Shown here piece by piece: positions 60,538 through 64,000 of a stretch of 64,000 nt of DNA (position 1 is its first letter; the number at the start of each line of letters is the position of its first letter). The notes beneath the pieces were generated by a model, which saw only the letters and a list, made by a program, of their open reading frames with translations, had not been told where the DNA came from and did not search any database. A program made the translations under genes and the position numbers. Source of the DNA: Stratiolaelaps scimitus (taxonomy: Eukaryota; Arthropoda; Arachnida; Mesostigmata; Laelapidae). The stretch is taken from positions 1,054,001 to 1,118,000 of the forward strand of contig JABWDB010000004.1 of the NCBI GenBank assembly GCA_019614645.1, given 5' to 3'.

Positions 60538-60969
60538 TAACATTTAAGACTTGACATCTGCGTAGGATGTCGACGACCACCACGACTACGAGCTCATACC
60601 TATTTCTGCGAAAATGTTTGTTTATGTCTGTGCAAGTACGATACAGAGTGCTATTGCACCAGTACCTATATCATAGAGTGACGACATATACATCCCCACT
60701 TACAAGATGGTGTGCACCAATATGAACAGCTACAAGAGTAGGTAGAAACAGGAGCAGCAGCAGCAGCAGCAGCAGAATCGTCACTCGTCGACGGCGACGA
60801 GTGTGACGATGACACAAGCTATTTGTTGATATAGATGTTTATTAGAAGCTATTATTAGCGGTATGCGACCCCCTCCCCCCACGTCATCCTCTCCGGTCGG
60901 ACCATCTCAATCGTCAGCTCGCCGTTTTCGGCTCAGACTCAGCGGTCAGGGTCGTTTGTCGCCTGCCGC
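60536..60969. other. no gene seen; (GCA)n tract
   Basis: A pure (CAG)8 tract lies at 60751-60774. A plus-strand frame from 60863 runs to 61081 through the next repeat and is proline/serine-rich at the start, with no domain. Confidence 0.4.
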
Positions 60970-61014
60970 GCATGGGCCTGCAGAGCATGGGCCTTCCGAG
61001 CATGGGCCTGCCGA
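60970..61014. repeat. 15-bp tandem repeat, three exact-length units
   Basis: The units are GCATGGGCCTGCAGA, GCATGGGCCTTCCGA and GCATGGGCCTGCCGA. Because the period is a multiple of three, the plus strand reads a five-residue repeat (HGPAE/HGPSE) in an open frame at 60863-61081. Confidence 0.9.
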
Positions 61015-62190
61015 GCAAACAACAAAAACAGGACGAGGGAACGAAATGTCTCCTGATCCGTGTCCAGTGACAGAGGAATAATAACAGTCGTTTCACCCAC
61101 AGCCAATAGCAAATAACAATTACTACCTAGTAATATCATTGCGTCCCATGTGTAGATACTAATACATACATGCGTATACACGATGAGTGCTGGCTCTTCT
61201 TCTTGTTCTGCTGCTTGCGTTGGCCTCGATCGGCGTTGCCGGCTAAGGATAACAGTGCGAGAAAGACCAATAAGACCTGCCAACGTACGTATGATAGAAG
61301 TGACTCGTCGTGTGCTTACTGAGAGACTTACTGACTGACGGGCTCGCTGGCTGGCTTATATCGCTGGCTCAATGTGTGATCTGTCCAGAAGTGTCGGCTA
61401 GAGATAACCGAGCAGCACGCGGACGGGTATAGGTAAACCGCGTCGGCGAGGACCGTGTCCACGCTTGTGTCGCAGTCTCTGCCACAGTTTATTAATTGTC
61501 GGTCGCACGATCGAAGCTGTTGCAGTGTGCGGGCCGCTAAGGCCAGCTGTTTCTGACGTTCCAACTTATTAGGACTCGATGGAAATTAGACGCCCCCTAA
61601 CTCCGGGACGTCTTACCAACCTTCGGCATGAGATGATGGCGTGACAGGCGTTGTGAGAGGCGGATCACACCCACTATAAGGGAACGGATTTAAGTCATAG
61701 CAAAATGCTGATTGCCGTTACGCTCATTCGGATTGGAGTTCGAGGGTCAGGACAGTGCTACTTGTCGAAGTTGGCGAATTGTATTTTACATTTTTGTTGG
61801 GTCACGTTAGTAAACGACGGTGGGATCGGGGTTAGTAACGACGACAGAGACACCAAAACCGATTGTACCTGACAAATAGGAGTACGCCTTATTTGGGTAA
61901 CTTTACTTAACTCTTTCCCGAGTGAGCAATGCAGAACCATGCTGACGTTGGTCATTACCATCCTCTCGCAGGCAGCGCTCTGCATTCGCCCTCAGGATGG
62001 CGATAAGTTGGGAAATCGCTGGCACCGGATGCCTCCGTCAGGTGATAGCATCCGCCGTCACGTCAAAAAAAAGTTGAAAAGAACAGACCTTACCATAGAA
62101 GATGTGCGGGTTGTTCGAGGTTGTTTCAAAGCTCGGCTTCAATGTGTAGGCAGCAAAAGTTCCTACGGTGCATTATCTGACTCTGCCGGC
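61015..62190. other. no firm gene
   Basis: A plus-strand frame from 61939 starts with a hydrophobic, signal-peptide-like stretch (MLTLVITILSQAALC) and then becomes basic. It runs into the SINE-like piece at 62191, so at least its end is not coding. Confidence 0.35.
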
Positions 62191-62290
62191 TTTTTTTGTT
62201 ATGACGTAGAAAGCCATTCGACGATGCCTCATATCTGAACCGCCAACCTTCTGGCGCTTTCGCAAGGTGTGCCAGGTACCTCGGGTGGGG
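62191..62290 (-). mobile_element. tRNA-like SINE with A tail
   Basis: On the minus strand TACCTGGCACACC (62266-62278) is a fair A box and GGCGGTTCAGATATG (62230-62244) the B box, followed by about 30 bp and A7 (62191-62197). The short body differs from the 25-kb family. It may be a different, very short SINE. Confidence 0.4.
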
Positions 62291-63718
62291 AAAAAACGGA
62301 TTTCGTCAGCTCGGACGCGGAAGCGGATCATGCCAATTGCTCTCCAGCACCGGTCAGAGTGGGTTTATTCTGTTTCTTTTAAAATGTTTCGGGCAAAATG
62401 GATTATGCAGACCACACTTCGCCACGAGGCAATCGGCTCGCACTGTGCGACTCTCACTAATTAAAATTGAGCCACGGTTCGGGACTACTTCCGTAATACT
62501 TCGGACAAAGTGTGTTTATGCTGGAACACGTAGAACAACGCATACAGGAGAAGCATATATACGATTCGATACTGGATCATTTACGGAAGTATAGGGTAAT
62601 ATAATATATCCTAGTGAGACGCGCCACTCCATTAGCATCGCTTGCAGGACAACGGTCTTTCCCAGGCGCTCACTTTTCCGTTGTGAGTAATTTGAATAGG
62701 GACGTCCATTAAAACATTCTCATAGTTGCCCTTATTCTATAATGGTCGACACAAGCTGATTTCCTCGCTACACTGACATCTACTAATATAACATAATATC
62801 AGCACTTTTAATACTCTCTCTCTCTCATCTTGGAGCAACAACATTGTGCAGCATCCCAATGTGTTGACTCCTCGGCACCGTCATCTCATCTGTATTTTGC
62901 TTAGTTTATCGTTGACCTTTGTTGGCGTGATGTTTCAGCCGACTACCTATCATTTAGCCTTAAAATAAGGCAGGGATGCCACGTCCCACAAGGTCTCCGG
63001 CGTATGCGATCTATTCCTGATAGGTCCCGTTATGCCTGACAGTAAAACCGCGCCCTGTTCGAGTCAGAAAAGCAGTTGGCGAAGCTGACAAACAGACAAG
63101 CGTTTAATGACTTGATATTTAGAAAGACACACCTATTTAGCCGTTCATATGAAATACAGCTACGGTCCAACACACAACTGAAACTATCTACATGAGTTGT
63201 TTAGGAGAAATTGCTCGCTTATACCTCGTGGTTAGTTATTATCATATAACGGTATATTTAAAATGTACCCAAGATCATCGACTATGGTTTAACTCAGTCG
63301 TATTCGAATATAGCAATTACCCGAGCTCGGGCTGAGCTACGCGATTTACACACTTTGTATAAACCATAACGAACCATACAGTATAATCAAAATAGGCTAG
63401 TAACGTCAATGAGCAAACGACGAATAAATTATTATTAATCTCTATAAATAAATTCTGCGTGTCGTCGTATAGCAGGTATTTAAACGTAAACGATAATCGT
63501 ATATAATATACCAACGACTTAGACTATCAGTGTCAATCTTATCAGGGTGGCATCCGCGTTGTACTTCGCTACTGTGTCGTCCCGTACATAACAATACAAT
63601 CCAATACTTTTTCGTTGACACAAAGACAGAAAAAAGGTAAAATAATGTAATGGTTAGGTCGTTTCAATTGAGCGGGCTAAGTAATGAACAGCACTCCCCG
63701 TGAAGAGAGAAAAGTTGT
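62291..63718. other. no gene seen
   Basis: Short frames only. A (CT)n tract lies at about 62814-62826. Confidence 0.45.
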
Positions 63719-63804
63719 TGCCATAAAAGTATATATGTTGCTGTACATAAAAGTATATATGTTGCTGTCATAAATGTATATATGCTGCATAAAAGTACCT
63801 ATGT
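63719..63804. repeat. tandem repeat, 24-25-bp unit, about 3.5 copies
   Basis: The unit is approximately CATAAAAGTATATATGTTGC plus TGT. The last copies are shorter and diverged. From 63805 to the end nothing was recognised. Confidence 0.85.
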
Positions 63805-64000
63805 TACCTTAGCTTTGTTTCTCGAGACGGTGGGAATCGAGGTGGGGACCACCTAGGCCAAGTGCGCGTTAGTTCGAAGTTTATTTATCATGTTCGAATC
63901 ATTATTTCATAGTAATTCTAGGATGGCGACATAACTTATAAACAGGTTGATTACGATCAACTTTACATCTGAAATCAGGACATTTATCAACATTTATGAA

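Overview
This looks like intergenic and intronic DNA of an animal, most likely an arthropod. Several things point that way: two non-LTR retrotransposon fragments (one with an R1/I-like reverse transcriptase motif, one a 5'-truncated LINE 3' end), a broken mariner transposase, tRNA-derived SINEs with recognisable A and B boxes, very many (TA)n, (AG)n, (CAG)n and (GTT)n tracts, and GT...AG splice signals. There are no operons, rRNA genes or CRISPR arrays. No gene can be named with confidence. A mite- or tick-like genome is a guess.

Layout. 1-5 kb: an RT fragment at the edge, simple repeats, and the first copy (4605-5007) of a 400-bp dispersed repeat. 6.9-10.9 kb: a SINE, the second copy of the 400-bp repeat (9115-9557), LTR-like remnants, and a 59-bp insert between 17-bp direct repeats. 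14.2-16.7 kb: a TATA-type promoter candidate, a mariner pseudogene carrying a second copy of the tiny insert, two inverted 115-bp arms enclosing a LINE 3' end, and a 25-bp minisatellite. 17.4-18.1 kb: three phase-compatible candidate exons on the minus strand. 25.4 kb: the best full-length SINE. 29.4-30.7 kb: the best protein-coding candidate, a two-exon plus-strand gene for a small type II membrane protein. 38.6-41.6 kb: a GC-rich, CAG/GTT-rich block resembling promoter and 5'UTR DNA of a developmental gene, ending in a strong splice donor. 41.6-64 kb: mostly featureless, with scattered SINE pieces, microsatellites, short tandem repeats and a few weak exon candidates.

The most coherent system is the SINE family and its tail. 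The full SINE at 25.4 kb ends in a 6-bp hairpin followed by A6. The same hairpin, with a compensatory base-pair change, forms one end of two independent 53-59-bp inserts, each flanked by a 17-bp direct repeat. This suggests a retrotransposition machinery that can mobilise little more than the 3' tail hairpin.

All coding calls other than the transposon fragments rest on splice consensus, phase compatibility and purine-first codon bias judged by eye. They should be read as candidates.
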